A DNA stretch of 64,000 nt, taken from the NCBI GenBank assembly GCA_016720465.1, contig JADKKO010000004.1, positions 1,364,001-1,428,000 on the forward strand, read 5' to 3'. Position 1 is the stretch's first letter, and each line of letters begins with the position of its first letter. The notes under the pieces were generated by a model. That model was given only the letters and a program-made list of their open reading frames with translations, was not told the origin of the DNA and searched no databases. The position numbers and the translations under genes are program-made. Of this stretch, positions 52,928 to 60,280 are shown one piece after another. Source of the stretch: Holophagaceae bacterium. Lineage in GTDB: Bacteria > Acidobacteriota > Holophagae > Holophagales > Holophagaceae.

Positions 52928-55411
52928 TCAATCTCCGGATGTCCCGATGTAGGCGGGTTCCCCTGGATCCGTACCGGCAGCGGGCCCCGCTTGAAAAACA
53001 TCGTTCATGGTCCTGAGCAGGGATCCAGCCAGGGATCCGTGGACCGCGACGCCTGGCCGATGTTCCTCCATGAACCTGGTGATCTCATCGGCTGGCACGG
53101 GCTTGCTGAACAGATAGCCCTGGGCGTCGCTGCAGAGGCGGTCGCGGAGGAACTCGAGCTGGCCCTGGGTTTCGACCCCCTCCGCGATGATCTGGAGGTT
53201 CAGGCTCGAACCCATCGCGATGATGGCCGTGGCGATGGCGGCGTCGGTGGCATTCCACTCCACGTCATGGACGAAGGATTTGTCTATTTTCAGGGCGCTC
53301 ACGGAGAACCTTTTCAGGTGGGCGAGGGACGAATAGCCCGTTCCGAAGTCATCGATGGAGATCCTTATGCCGTCAGCGTTGAAGGCCTTGAGGACATTTT
53401 CCGCCAGGTCGGGATTCTGCATCAGGACGCTCTCGGTGATCTCGAACTCCAGGGACCTCGGATCCATGCCCGTCTCCGAGAGCAGCCGCCGGACCGTGTC
53501 CACGAAGCTGGCCTGCTGGAGCTGGTAGCCGGACAGGTTCACTGCGATGGTGACCGGGGGCAGGCTGCTGGCAGCCCAGCGCAGATGCTGTTCTGCGACA
53601 CTGCGCAGCACCCATTCCCCCAGGGGGAGGATCAGCCCGGTTTCCTCCGCCAGGGGGATGAATTCGTCGGGCGGGAGCAGGCCGAATTCGGGGTGTTCCC
53701 AGCGGACCAGGGCTTCCAGTCCGGAGATCTGGCCGGTGCCCGTATTGAGCTTGGGCTGGTAGTAGACGCGGAACTCGCCCCGCTCGATGCCCCTCCTCAG
53801 GTGGTTCATGAGCAGCAGCCGCCTACCTGCGTTTTCATCCATCCGGGCATTGTAGAACTGGTGGTTGTTCCGGCCCCGGCGCTTGGCGTGGTACATGGCG
53901 ATATCCGCCTTCTCCATCAGGGCTTCCGGTTCCACCGAGTCGTTGGGATGGACACTGATGCCGATGCTCGCCGTGACGTAGAGTTCATGCGAACCGATGA
54001 AAAACGGCTTGGACAGGGCTTTCAGCAGCTTCGCCGCCAGGACCCCGGCATCCTTCGCGGCGGTGAGATTCAAGAGGACGATGATGAACTCGTCGCCGCC
54101 GACGCGGGAAATGGCGTCCACCTCCCGGATGCAGGCCTTCAAGCGGCCCCCGACCGCCGCCAGCAATTCATCGCCGACCGCGTGCCCGAGGGTGTCGTTG
54201 ATCAGCTTGAACCGGTCGAGGTCCAGGAACAGCACGGCGGCATGCTTCCTCAACCGGTTCGCCAGGGCGACCGCGTTCTCGACGCGCTCCTTGAGGCTGG
54301 CGCGGTTGGGCAGGCCCGTCAGCGGATCGCAGTGGGCGAGCTGGTAGAGCTGTTTTTCCGTGGCCTTCCGCTGCGTGGTGTCGCGGCAGATGAACCAGAC
54401 CAGCGACGGGTTTCCATCCTTGAACGTGCAGGCGATGTTGCCCTCGACGGACAGGACCGCGCCGTCCTTGGCGAGAAGGTCCCCTTCGAAACCCGCATCC
54501 TTCTCTCCGGACAGCGCCCGGCGGAATTCAAGCAGGCAGTGGGACCGCATCTGGACGGCGATCAGGTCATAGAAGGGCAGGGATCCCAGTTCCTCGATGG
54601 AATAACCCATGTTTTCCCGCCACACCGGGTTCACATGCTGGAAATAGCCCTCCGGGGTGACGCTGAAAATCAGGTCGTTGGCGGTATCCACGAAATTCTG
54701 CAGCCGCTCCTGGCTGTCGCCTAGGGCCAGGTATTCCTCCCGGATCACCGACATGAGATAGGCCGAGATGATGGCCACAGCGGAGTTGAGCAGGGCGACC
54801 CAGAACCAGGTGAGGCTCAGGTAGAGTCCATCCTTGGAGAGCCCGGAAGGCACGAACGGCATGGGGATCACGGGCAGGACCTTCGTGTAATACCCCAGCA
54901 GCAGGAGGCCATACACGGCGCCGCCCACGGCGCCCACCAACCAGACATCGCTCTGCCTGGGGAGCAGGAAGGCCGCCTCGATGGTCGCGATGAGGTAGAC
55001 GGGCCAGAACCAACTGGCGGCCCCGCCGCTGAAATGCACCAGGATGGTGATGAAGAAAAGGTCGAGGATGATCTGGAGATGGTCGATCAGGGGAATCTTG
55101 CTGATGGTGCTGTAGGCGGTGTGCAGGAGGAAGTTATAGAAAATGACGCTGCCGACCGAGACCAGGAGGAATCCAACCTGCGAGCCGGTCAGGAAAAAGC
55201 CGAACTCGCTGAACATGAACCGGCAACCCGCCAGAAGGCCGTAAAGGCTCAAGAATCCCAGCAGCAGCCAACGGGTGCCCGCCACCAGATGGGCCCGCCA
55301 GGCCGCATCTGCCCACCTGATCGAATCGAGTCCCGGCATGAACGGCGGCGGGTCGACATCGCGGGCAGAGAGCCCGGACCAGCCCCTTCCTGGTCCCTCC
55401 GAGGATGTCAT
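52928..55411 (-). CDS. Membrane-bound PAS-GGDEF-EAL cyclic di-GMP enzyme
   Basis: ATG 55411 has AGGAG five bases upstream. The 827-residue protein has about six hydrophobic segments over residues 45-225, then a PAS domain (RLQNFVDTANDLIFSVTPEGYF), a GGDEF domain with intact ISRVGGDEFIIV, and an EAL domain. The EAL domain keeps every key motif: GLEALVRWEHP, the Asn in VNLSGYQL, EITESVL, DDFGTGYSSLAHLK, LKIDKSF, AEGVET and the Gln in DAQGYLFSKP. So both diguanylate cyclase and phosphodiesterase activities are plausible. It lies between the 42-heme and a tetraheme cytochrome gene. A CRP/FNR-like palindrome lies about 76 bp upstream. Confidence 0.93.
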   Translation of the reverse strand: MTSSEGPGRGWSGLSARDVDPPPFMPGLDSIRWADAAWRAHLVAGTRWLLLGFLSLYGLLAGCRFMFSEFGFFLTGSQVGFLLVSVGSVIFYNFLLHTAYSTISKIPLIDHLQIILDLFFITILVHFSGGAASWFWPVYLIATIEAAFLLPRQSDVWLVGAVGGAVYGLLLLGYYTKVLPVIPMPFVPSGLSKDGLYLSLTWFWVALLNSAVAIISAYLMSVIREEYLALGDSQERLQNFVDTANDLIFSVTPEGYFQHVNPVWRENMGYSIEELGSLPFYDLIAVQMRSHCLLEFRRALSGEKDAGFEGDLLAKDGAVLSVEGNIACTFKDGNPSLVWFICRDTTQRKATEKQLYQLAHCDPLTGLPNRASLKERVENAVALANRLRKHAAVLFLDLDRFKLINDTLGHAVGDELLAAVGGRLKACIREVDAISRVGGDEFIIVLLNLTAAKDAGVLAAKLLKALSKPFFIGSHELYVTASIGISVHPNDSVEPEALMEKADIAMYHAKRRGRNNHQFYNARMDENAGRRLLLMNHLRRGIERGEFRVYYQPKLNTGTGQISGLEALVRWEHPEFGLLPPDEFIPLAEETGLILPLGEWVLRSVAEQHLRWAASSLPPVTIAVNLSGYQLQQASFVDTVRRLLSETGMDPRSLEFEITESVLMQNPDLAENVLKAFNADGIRISIDDFGTGYSSLAHLKRFSVSALKIDKSFVHDVEWNATDAAIATAIIAMGSSLNLQIIAEGVETQGQLEFLRDRLCSDAQGYLFSKPVPADEITRFMEEHRPGVAVHGSLAGSLLRTMNDVFQAGPAAGTDPGEPAYIGTSGD

Positions 55412-55480
55412 TCCCACTCCTTCTGCGCTTCTGGCGAACTCAACTGTGCCAGTATCCCCGATGGATGGGCGGATTTGGCG

Positions 55481-55494
55481 GTGATTGCCATCAC
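55481..55494. promoter_or_regulatory. CRP/FNR-like palindrome, third copy in the cytochrome locus
   Basis: GTGA-TTGCCA-TCAC with flanks GGTGA and TCACA, matching TGTGA-N6-TCACA at nine of ten core positions. It lies in the divergent gap, about 76 bp from the GGDEF/EAL start and 550 bp from the tetraheme cytochrome start, so either gene could be the target. Confidence 0.5.
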
Positions 55495-55499
55495 AGGTT

Positions 55500-55680
55500 G
55501 CAATTATTAAATATTTTTAATAATTAATTCAATACAACCATCAATTACTCGAAATAGTCCAAATTATTGAAGCTGGATTCCACTTTCTGGAAATTGGATC
55601 ATTGTGGATATCAAAAATATTTTATAAATAAAGAAAATAATATACTTAATATCAATCAATTTTTTGGCTTAAAGCCTGCT
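55500..55680. promoter_or_regulatory. AT-rich block with perfect 9-bp inverted repeat
   Basis: About 180 bp of very AT-rich DNA in an otherwise GC-rich window. ATTATTAAA (55503-55511) and TTTAATAAT (55516-55524) form a perfect inverted repeat around TATT, starting nine bases after the CRP/FNR-like site. Further TTAAT and CTTAAT/CTTAAA copies occur near 55634 and 55668. It is suited to be an UP-element or regulator-binding promoter region for the cytochrome gene; the exact start is not visible. Confidence 0.45.
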
Positions 55681-55778
55681 TGAGTATTCGACCTATTCGT
55701 TTCTGTACCCCCGTATTTTGCAAAAAAAAGTGTTTCAACCTCCTTTCCATGAGCTGGGATAGCCATGCTTTGTGCCAG

Positions 55779-55842
55779 ATCGGTTCCCCGGGAAATCAAT
55801 TTCCGCGAAATAAAGCCATCAAACGGCACCTTCCGGACCGAT
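55779..55842 (+). ncRNA. Possible structured leader element (three-way-junction-like)
   Basis: An outer helix ATCGGTTCC/GGACCGAT (55779-55787 with 55835-55842, one bulge) encloses a hairpin GGAAA-TCAA-TTTCC (55791-55804) and a short hairpin GCC-ATCAAAC-GGC (55815-55827). It is about 200 bp upstream of a cytochrome gene. It does not match the GEMM cyclic di-GMP riboswitch consensus, and I do not recognise the class. Confidence 0.25.
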
Positions 55843-56045
55843 GTTTGGGGTGGAGATCAGCAGGGCCATCTCCTGTCCAGGCAGGATCAGGAGTTGTATC
55901 AGAAAAAACACGCTTTCCGCCTGAGCGGCCGGGTGCTGGACGCATCGGCCTGCACCCCGTGCCAGCGCACATCCCTCGCCTCGCTGCCCCTGAGCAGCGG
56001 GCGAAGGTTCGATTCCAGATCTGTCGTTTCCATAGGAGGTTTCCC

Positions 56046-56732
56046 ATGAGCCGCAACCACCTCGCGATGCTGTTGTTCCTGGCCTGCACCGGGCTGTCCG
56101 CGGCCCCTCCCCCCCTCGGGATCGTGGGCACCGCCCATGACCTCAGCAGCACCGGCCTGAACCGGGTCACGGGCGCGACCAATGTCTGCATCTTCTGCCA
56201 CGCGACCCACTCCAGCGCCTCCACGGTGCAGCAGCTCATCCCCCACTGGAACCGCGCCACCACATCCACCACCTTCCAGATGTACAACTTCAATACCAGC
56301 CAGACCCTCAAGGGTTCCGTGGACAACCAGCCGACCGGCATCTCCCTGGCATGCCTCTCATGCCACGACGGGACCATCGCCATGGGCGCTTTGATCAACG
56401 CCCCCATCGAAGGCGGCCAGGACACCTACACCGCGATCGCCGGAGGCGTCAGCAACGCCAGCGGCAGGCTGACCGGAGCGAATGTGGTGGGTCCGAATCT
56501 CACGGGCGACCACCCGGTGTCCATCACCTACCAGGACAACCTGAATACCGGCCTGAAAGTCGCCACTACCCTCACCGGCGTCAAGCTCTATCCCAACAAT
56601 TCCACCGGGAGCAAGGTCCACTGCGGTTCCTGCCATGATGTCCACAATTACGGCACCATCGGGGCCACGGCGCCCTTCCTGCGGGTGACCATGGTCAACT
56701 CGGCCCTCTGCGTGGCCTGCCATAAAATGTAA
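56046..56732 (+). CDS. OmcE-like secreted tetraheme c-type cytochrome, second tetraheme copy
   Basis: The start at 56046 has AGGAGG nine bases upstream and gives a signal peptide MSRNHLAMLLFLACTGLSAA. 228 residues with CIFCH, CLSCH, CGSCH and CVACH. GIVGTAHDLSS, ATH, GDHPV and DVH correspond to the conserved non-motif histidines of the proteins at 43363 and 47185. It is slightly longer than the 43363 protein because of loops rich in Asn, Thr and Gly between hemes 2 and 3, typical of secreted filament-type cytochromes. It is alone on its strand with an elaborate upstream region, so it is probably regulated separately from the other two copies. Confidence 0.88.
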   Translation: MSRNHLAMLLFLACTGLSAAPPPLGIVGTAHDLSSTGLNRVTGATNVCIFCHATHSSASTVQQLIPHWNRATTSTTFQMYNFNTSQTLKGSVDNQPTGISLACLSCHDGTIAMGALINAPIEGGQDTYTAIAGGVSNASGRLTGANVVGPNLTGDHPVSITYQDNLNTGLKVATTLTGVKLYPNNSTGSKVHCGSCHDVHNYGTIGATAPFLRVTMVNSALCVACHKM

Positions 56733-56797
56733 TTATATACATAAAGACTATTATAATATCATTATTTGACTTAAATTTGAAAAATTGAAACGGACCA
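56733..56797. other. Convergent AT-rich spacer
   Basis: 65 bp of AT-rich DNA between the tetraheme cytochrome stop and the hemA stop. No strong hairpin; a weak GAAAC/GTTTC pairing overlaps the hemA end. Confidence 0.35.
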
Positions 56798-58099
56798 TCA
56801 ATCTTTCGGTTTCACATCCAGATCGAAGAGGTGGCGCGCGGCTTCGGCCCTATCCAGGCGGCGGCCCGGGTCCGGTTCATCCTTCATGGCTTCGGTGGGC
56901 CGCCTCAGCAGCGATTTGACCATGGCCTGGGCCATGAGGCGGATCTTCTCCCGGTCCTCTTTGGCGATATGGGTCATCTTCTCGAGTTGGCGGTCGAAAT
57001 CAGCTTCGCGGATGGATTCGAATTTCTGGCGCAGCGAAGCGACCGTCGGCACCACGGCCAGGGAGCCGAACCAGGCCAGGAATTCCTCGAGTTCCTCTTC
57101 CAGGATTTCCAAGGCGGGGCCGAGCTCCTTCTGCCGCTCCTGGCGGTTCCGCTCGGCGATCTCCTGCAGGTCGTCCACAGCGTAGAGAAAAGCGTTGTTA
57201 AGGTCGGAGACGCGCGGGTCCACATTGCGCGGGATGCCCAGGTCCAGGAAGAACAGGGGCTGCCCGCGGCGTTGCGCGACGGCCGCCTTGGCGGCCTCGA
57301 AGGAGATCACGGGCGTGGTGGAGGAGGTGGCGGAGACCACGATATCCGCGTGGGCCAGCCGGGATTCGAGCTGGTCCCATGGCACGGCCTTCCCGCCCCG
57401 CTTGCAGAGTTCGTCGGCACGGGTGAAGGTCCGGTTGGTGACCTCGATGTGGGTGGCGCCCCGGGCCAGGAGCAGGTCGAAGAAGATCGAGGAGGTCTCC
57501 CCCGCGCCGAGGATCAGGAATTTGCGGGGGGCCAGGTTCTCGTAGATCTTTTCCGACAACTCCATGGCGACGCCGGGAATCGAAATGGGCTTCGAGCTGA
57601 GTCCGGTTTCGGAACGGACCCGCTTGCCCGTTTCGAGGGCCTTCTGGAACAGCCGGTGCAGCACCGACCGGGTCGCGCCGGCGCTGGAAGCCAGGCGGAA
57701 GGCCTCCCGGACCTGGCCGATGATCTGGTGCTCGCCGAGGGCCAGGGACTCCATGCCGGAAGTGACCCGGAGCAGGTGCCGGGCGGCGTCCGTGCCGGAA
57801 CACCGGTACCCGTAGCCATTCACTTCTGCCCGCGGGATGCCATGGTAGTTGGCTACGAATTCCGTGACGGCTTCGGCGGGATCCGCGCCCGCGAGGGCCA
57901 CTCCTGCGACCCCGTAGATCTCGCTGCGGTTGCAGGTGGAGATGATGACGCCCTCGGACAGCAGGCCTTCCTTCCGCATTTGGGAAAGGGCCTCCCGCAC
58001 TTTTTCCGGAGAGAAGGCGAGCCGCTCCCGGAGCTCGACCGGGGTCTGGTGGAAGTCCCAGCCGACCAGGACCAGCGGAGATTCCGTCACGGCGGTCAT
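56798..58099 (-). CDS. hemA: Glutamyl-tRNA reductase
   Basis: First enzyme of C5 tetrapyrrole synthesis: it reduces glutamyl-tRNA with NADPH to glutamate-1-semialdehyde. The ATG at 58099 overlaps the upstream gene by four bases; a longer open frame is only a shadow. The protein has 433 residues. The catalytic Cys56 lies in IISTCNRSEIYG; GMESLALGEHQIIGQVREAF and the NADPH-binding LILGAGETSS are signature blocks; a C-terminal helical dimerisation domain follows. Placement beside a cytochrome assembly-like gene and a large cytochrome locus fits a high heme demand. Confidence 0.95.
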   Translation of the reverse strand: MTAVTESPLVLVGWDFHQTPVELRERLAFSPEKVREALSQMRKEGLLSEGVIISTCNRSEIYGVAGVALAGADPAEAVTEFVANYHGIPRAEVNGYGYRCSGTDAARHLLRVTSGMESLALGEHQIIGQVREAFRLASSAGATRSVLHRLFQKALETGKRVRSETGLSSKPISIPGVAMELSEKIYENLAPRKFLILGAGETSSIFFDLLLARGATHIEVTNRTFTRADELCKRGGKAVPWDQLESRLAHADIVVSATSSTTPVISFEAAKAAVAQRRGQPLFFLDLGIPRNVDPRVSDLNNAFLYAVDDLQEIAERNRQERQKELGPALEILEEELEEFLAWFGSLAVVPTVASLRQKFESIREADFDRQLEKMTHIAKEDREKIRLMAQAMVKSLLRRPTEAMKDEPDPGRRLDRAEAARHLFDLDVKPKD

Positions 58100-58917
58100 T
58101 GGAACGTGTGCCCTTGGGAGATGAACAGGTTCACCACCGAATAGGAGAACAGCAGCAGGAAAAAGCCTGCGATGGACAGGATGGCGTTCTTCTTCCCGCC
58201 CCCTGCGCGCCCCGGGAAAAGGGTGAACAGATAGACGCCGATGATCAGGAACGTGAACAGCACTTTGGGATCCCAGTAGGTGCCCCAGTGCTGCTTGGCC
58301 CAGATGAGGCCGAGCACCGTCGCGACCGACAGCGCGCAAACGCCGATCAGGACCGAGGTCCGCTGGAGCTGGGACAGGACATCCAGGGCCGGCAGCTTGG
58401 AGAACAGCAGGCCGATGCGGCGGCGGCGCAGTTGCTGGTTCTGGATCAGATAGAGCTGGGCCAGGACGAAGGCGAGCGTCAGCGCGGCGTAGCCGAAGAT
58501 GGCCAAGGTCACATGCATGGCGAAGAGGGCGCCGGAGCGGCTGGGATCGCTGATCACCGTGGGGCCCGGGTGGGTGACCAGGGAGATCGAGAGGAAGAAG
58601 ATTGCGAGGGGGATGAGGAAAGGGCCCGTGGAGCTTTCGCGGTGCCGCACCAGAAGGATCCCGTAGGAGGCCGCGATCATCCAGGCGAAGAGCGACATGG
58701 AGGAGGGCAGGTCCCGGTAGGGCACGGAGTGGATGGCGCGCCCCCCGATTTCCAGGGCGGCGAAGTGGACGAGGAATCCCAGCGCCAGCAGCGCGGTGGT
58801 GGCGGTGCCGAAAATCGGCCTGTCCCGCCTCAGGTGGGCGATGGAAAAGGCTTCGGCGGCCAGATAAAGGGTCAGCGCGATGGCGCTCAAGGCAGTCAGT
58901 CCCAACATGAAAACCAT
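58096..58917 (-). CDS. hemX: HemX/CcsA-like integral membrane protein of cytochrome c assembly
   Basis: A 273-residue polytopic protein with about eight membrane segments. The heme-binding tryptophan-rich loop is shortened: WGTYWDPKVLFTF instead of the full WGxxWxWDxxE seen in the CcsA at 32874. Histidines flank it (FAMHVTLAIFGY; FISQGHTFQ at the C-terminus). Such HemX-type proteins lie next to hemA in many bacteria and are thought to influence heme supply or act as CcsA relatives. It overlaps hemA by four bases, a conserved hemX-hemA pairing. Full synthetase activity is less likely than for the other CcsA because the motif is reduced. Confidence 0.82.
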   Translation of the reverse strand: MVFMLGLTALSAIALTLYLAAEAFSIAHLRRDRPIFGTATTALLALGFLVHFAALEIGGRAIHSVPYRDLPSSMSLFAWMIAASYGILLVRHRESSTGPFLIPLAIFFLSISLVTHPGPTVISDPSRSGALFAMHVTLAIFGYAALTLAFVLAQLYLIQNQQLRRRRIGLLFSKLPALDVLSQLQRTSVLIGVCALSVATVLGLIWAKQHWGTYWDPKVLFTFLIIGVYLFTLFPGRAGGGKKNAILSIAGFFLLLFSYSVVNLFISQGHTFQ

Positions 58918-58940
58918 CTTAGCCCAAACCGTATGCGCAT

Positions 58941-60278
58941 TTAGTCACAGGAGGCGGCCACCTGCTCCACTGTGAGCGCGTCCACCAGGCCATGGCAGCC
59001 ATAGAGCGCGGGCAACACCTTTTCCGCCGGGTACTGCTTCCGCAGGCGGGCCACCAGCTCGGTGCCGAAACGATAGGCCGGAAGGTACATCCGGCCCAGC
59101 AGAGGGTGGCGTCCCCAAGCGCCCGAGAGCTTGTCGGCGCGTTCCTCCGAGACCAGGAATTCGCTGCGGAGGGTCTTCGCCACGGCCTTCTGCTTCATGT
59201 CCTCCTGCCAAGTGAGGAAGGAGGAATGGTTCTTGGCGTCGTCCTGAAGCAGTGCGAGCAGCAGCCCGATCTGCAGGTCCCGGTCCGGCAGGTCGTGGAT
59301 CTCCGTCACGCCGTAGGCGATGAGGATCCCGTTGTTGGCGATCCCCTCGAACAGCGCGGCGGGGCGCGTGTTCATGGTCAGGATCGAGGCTTCGAGGCCG
59401 ACCTTGCGCCGTTGATACAGGTTCTGGAGGTAGGCGAAAGTCGTCACGTGGCCCGGCACAACTTCATGGCTCACGAGCTGCTGGAACTCTGGGATGGAGA
59501 TCTGGAGCGCGGCGTTCAATTCATAGGTGGCTTCGTATTCCGGCGAGCCATCGGGCTTGCGGGCGCGGCCCAGGTAGTTCATGGAGCCCGAGAACCAGGC
59601 GTTCTCGATGGGCAGGAAGGCCACGTTCGCGCGGGGGATGTCCCTCAGCGCCTTCGGCAGATGGGGCGACAGGTTGCGGACCGAAAGGGCGTCGTATTGC
59701 GCGATGAAGGCGGCGCCGAGGGCCGGGATCGCTTTCGATGGGACGAGCCGGGCTTTCCGCCACGCATCCACGCCTTTGAGCAGGTCGCCGCCGTGGCCGG
59801 CCGAGGCCAGCAGCTCCGCCAGGAGCTGGCGCTTCGAAACCGGGTCCGAGGGTTCCGGTGCCTTGCCCGTGAGCGTCCTGACGCAGCGGTCGTAGGGCAC
59901 GGGTTCGCCCTTGCCGAGGATCTCCATGGCCAGGTCCCACATCACCTCGAAACACTCGGCCAGGCCGAGCAGGTAGGAGCTTCGGAGTCCTTTCATCTTT
60001 CCAGCGCCGGCGGCCACGTTCCCGATGGCGCCATGGACATCCACCGCCTTCAGGTATTTCTCGATCGCCGCGAGGTCCGGGACCTTCGCCGAGACGCCGC
60101 CGGATGCGCGCACCTGCGCGGCCGAAGGATGGGTGTAGGCCAGCGGCATCGGTTCATCCGAGAACCAGGAATCCGCGATGAACCGCCCGGTGCCGGAGGG
60201 GTTCATCACATCGCCCCCCCACAGCGTATCGATGCCAAGGATGGCGTTGGCGATATTCGTATCGAGTGGCGTGGACAT
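58941..60278 (-). CDS. DUF885-like zinc metallopeptidase
   Basis: A 445-residue protein without signal peptide. The motif HEVVPGH near residue 275 corresponds to the HExxPGH signature of DUF885 metallopeptidase-like proteins; the helical regions before and after it are of the right size. The downstream IANNGILIAYGVTE and QEDMKQKAVAKTLRSEF blocks are conserved-looking, but I cannot name the third ligand. The gene starts two bases after the OPT transporter stop, suggesting that it hydrolyses peptides taken up by that transporter. The hemX-hemA genes follow after only 23 bp on the same strand and could be co-transcribed. Confidence 0.7.
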   Translation of the reverse strand: MSTPLDTNIANAILGIDTLWGGDVMNPSGTGRFIADSWFSDEPMPLAYTHPSAAQVRASGGVSAKVPDLAAIEKYLKAVDVHGAIGNVAAGAGKMKGLRSSYLLGLAECFEVMWDLAMEILGKGEPVPYDRCVRTLTGKAPEPSDPVSKRQLLAELLASAGHGGDLLKGVDAWRKARLVPSKAIPALGAAFIAQYDALSVRNLSPHLPKALRDIPRANVAFLPIENAWFSGSMNYLGRARKPDGSPEYEATYELNAALQISIPEFQQLVSHEVVPGHVTTFAYLQNLYQRRKVGLEASILTMNTRPAALFEGIANNGILIAYGVTEIHDLPDRDLQIGLLLALLQDDAKNHSSFLTWQEDMKQKAVAKTLRSEFLVSEERADKLSGAWGRHPLLGRMYLPAYRFGTELVARLRKQYPAEKVLPALYGCHGLVDALTVEQVAASCD

Positions 60279-60280
60279 GA

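Larger units (their letters stand above)
55412..56045. other. 634-bp divergent region with AT-rich promoter and long structured leader
   Basis: The gap between the GGDEF/EAL gene and the third OmcE-like gene has three parts: a CRP/FNR-like palindrome at 55481-55494, a strongly AT-rich block at about 55500-55680, and a roughly 360-bp GC-normal stretch before the cytochrome start with RNA-hairpin potential at 55779-55842. The cytochrome reading frame is open back to 55680, but the 122 extra codons show no signal peptide or family match and I do not consider them coding. A clean AGGAGG ribosome site precedes 56046. Confidence 0.55.

Noticed and set aside
55771..55842. GEMM-type cyclic di-GMP riboswitch
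   Set aside because: The hairpins are present but the conserved GGCAAA before and ACGCAAAGCC after the first hairpin, and a GNRA loop, are missing.
56007..56016. tRNA T-loop-like GTTCGATTCC
   Set aside because: No flanking five-base T stem, no acceptor stem and no anticodon arm can be drawn around it.
55680..56045. In-frame N-terminal extension of the tetraheme cytochrome at 56046
   Set aside because: It would bury the signal peptide inside the protein. AGGAGG before 56046 and the MSRNHLAMLLFLACTG start fit a real beginning.
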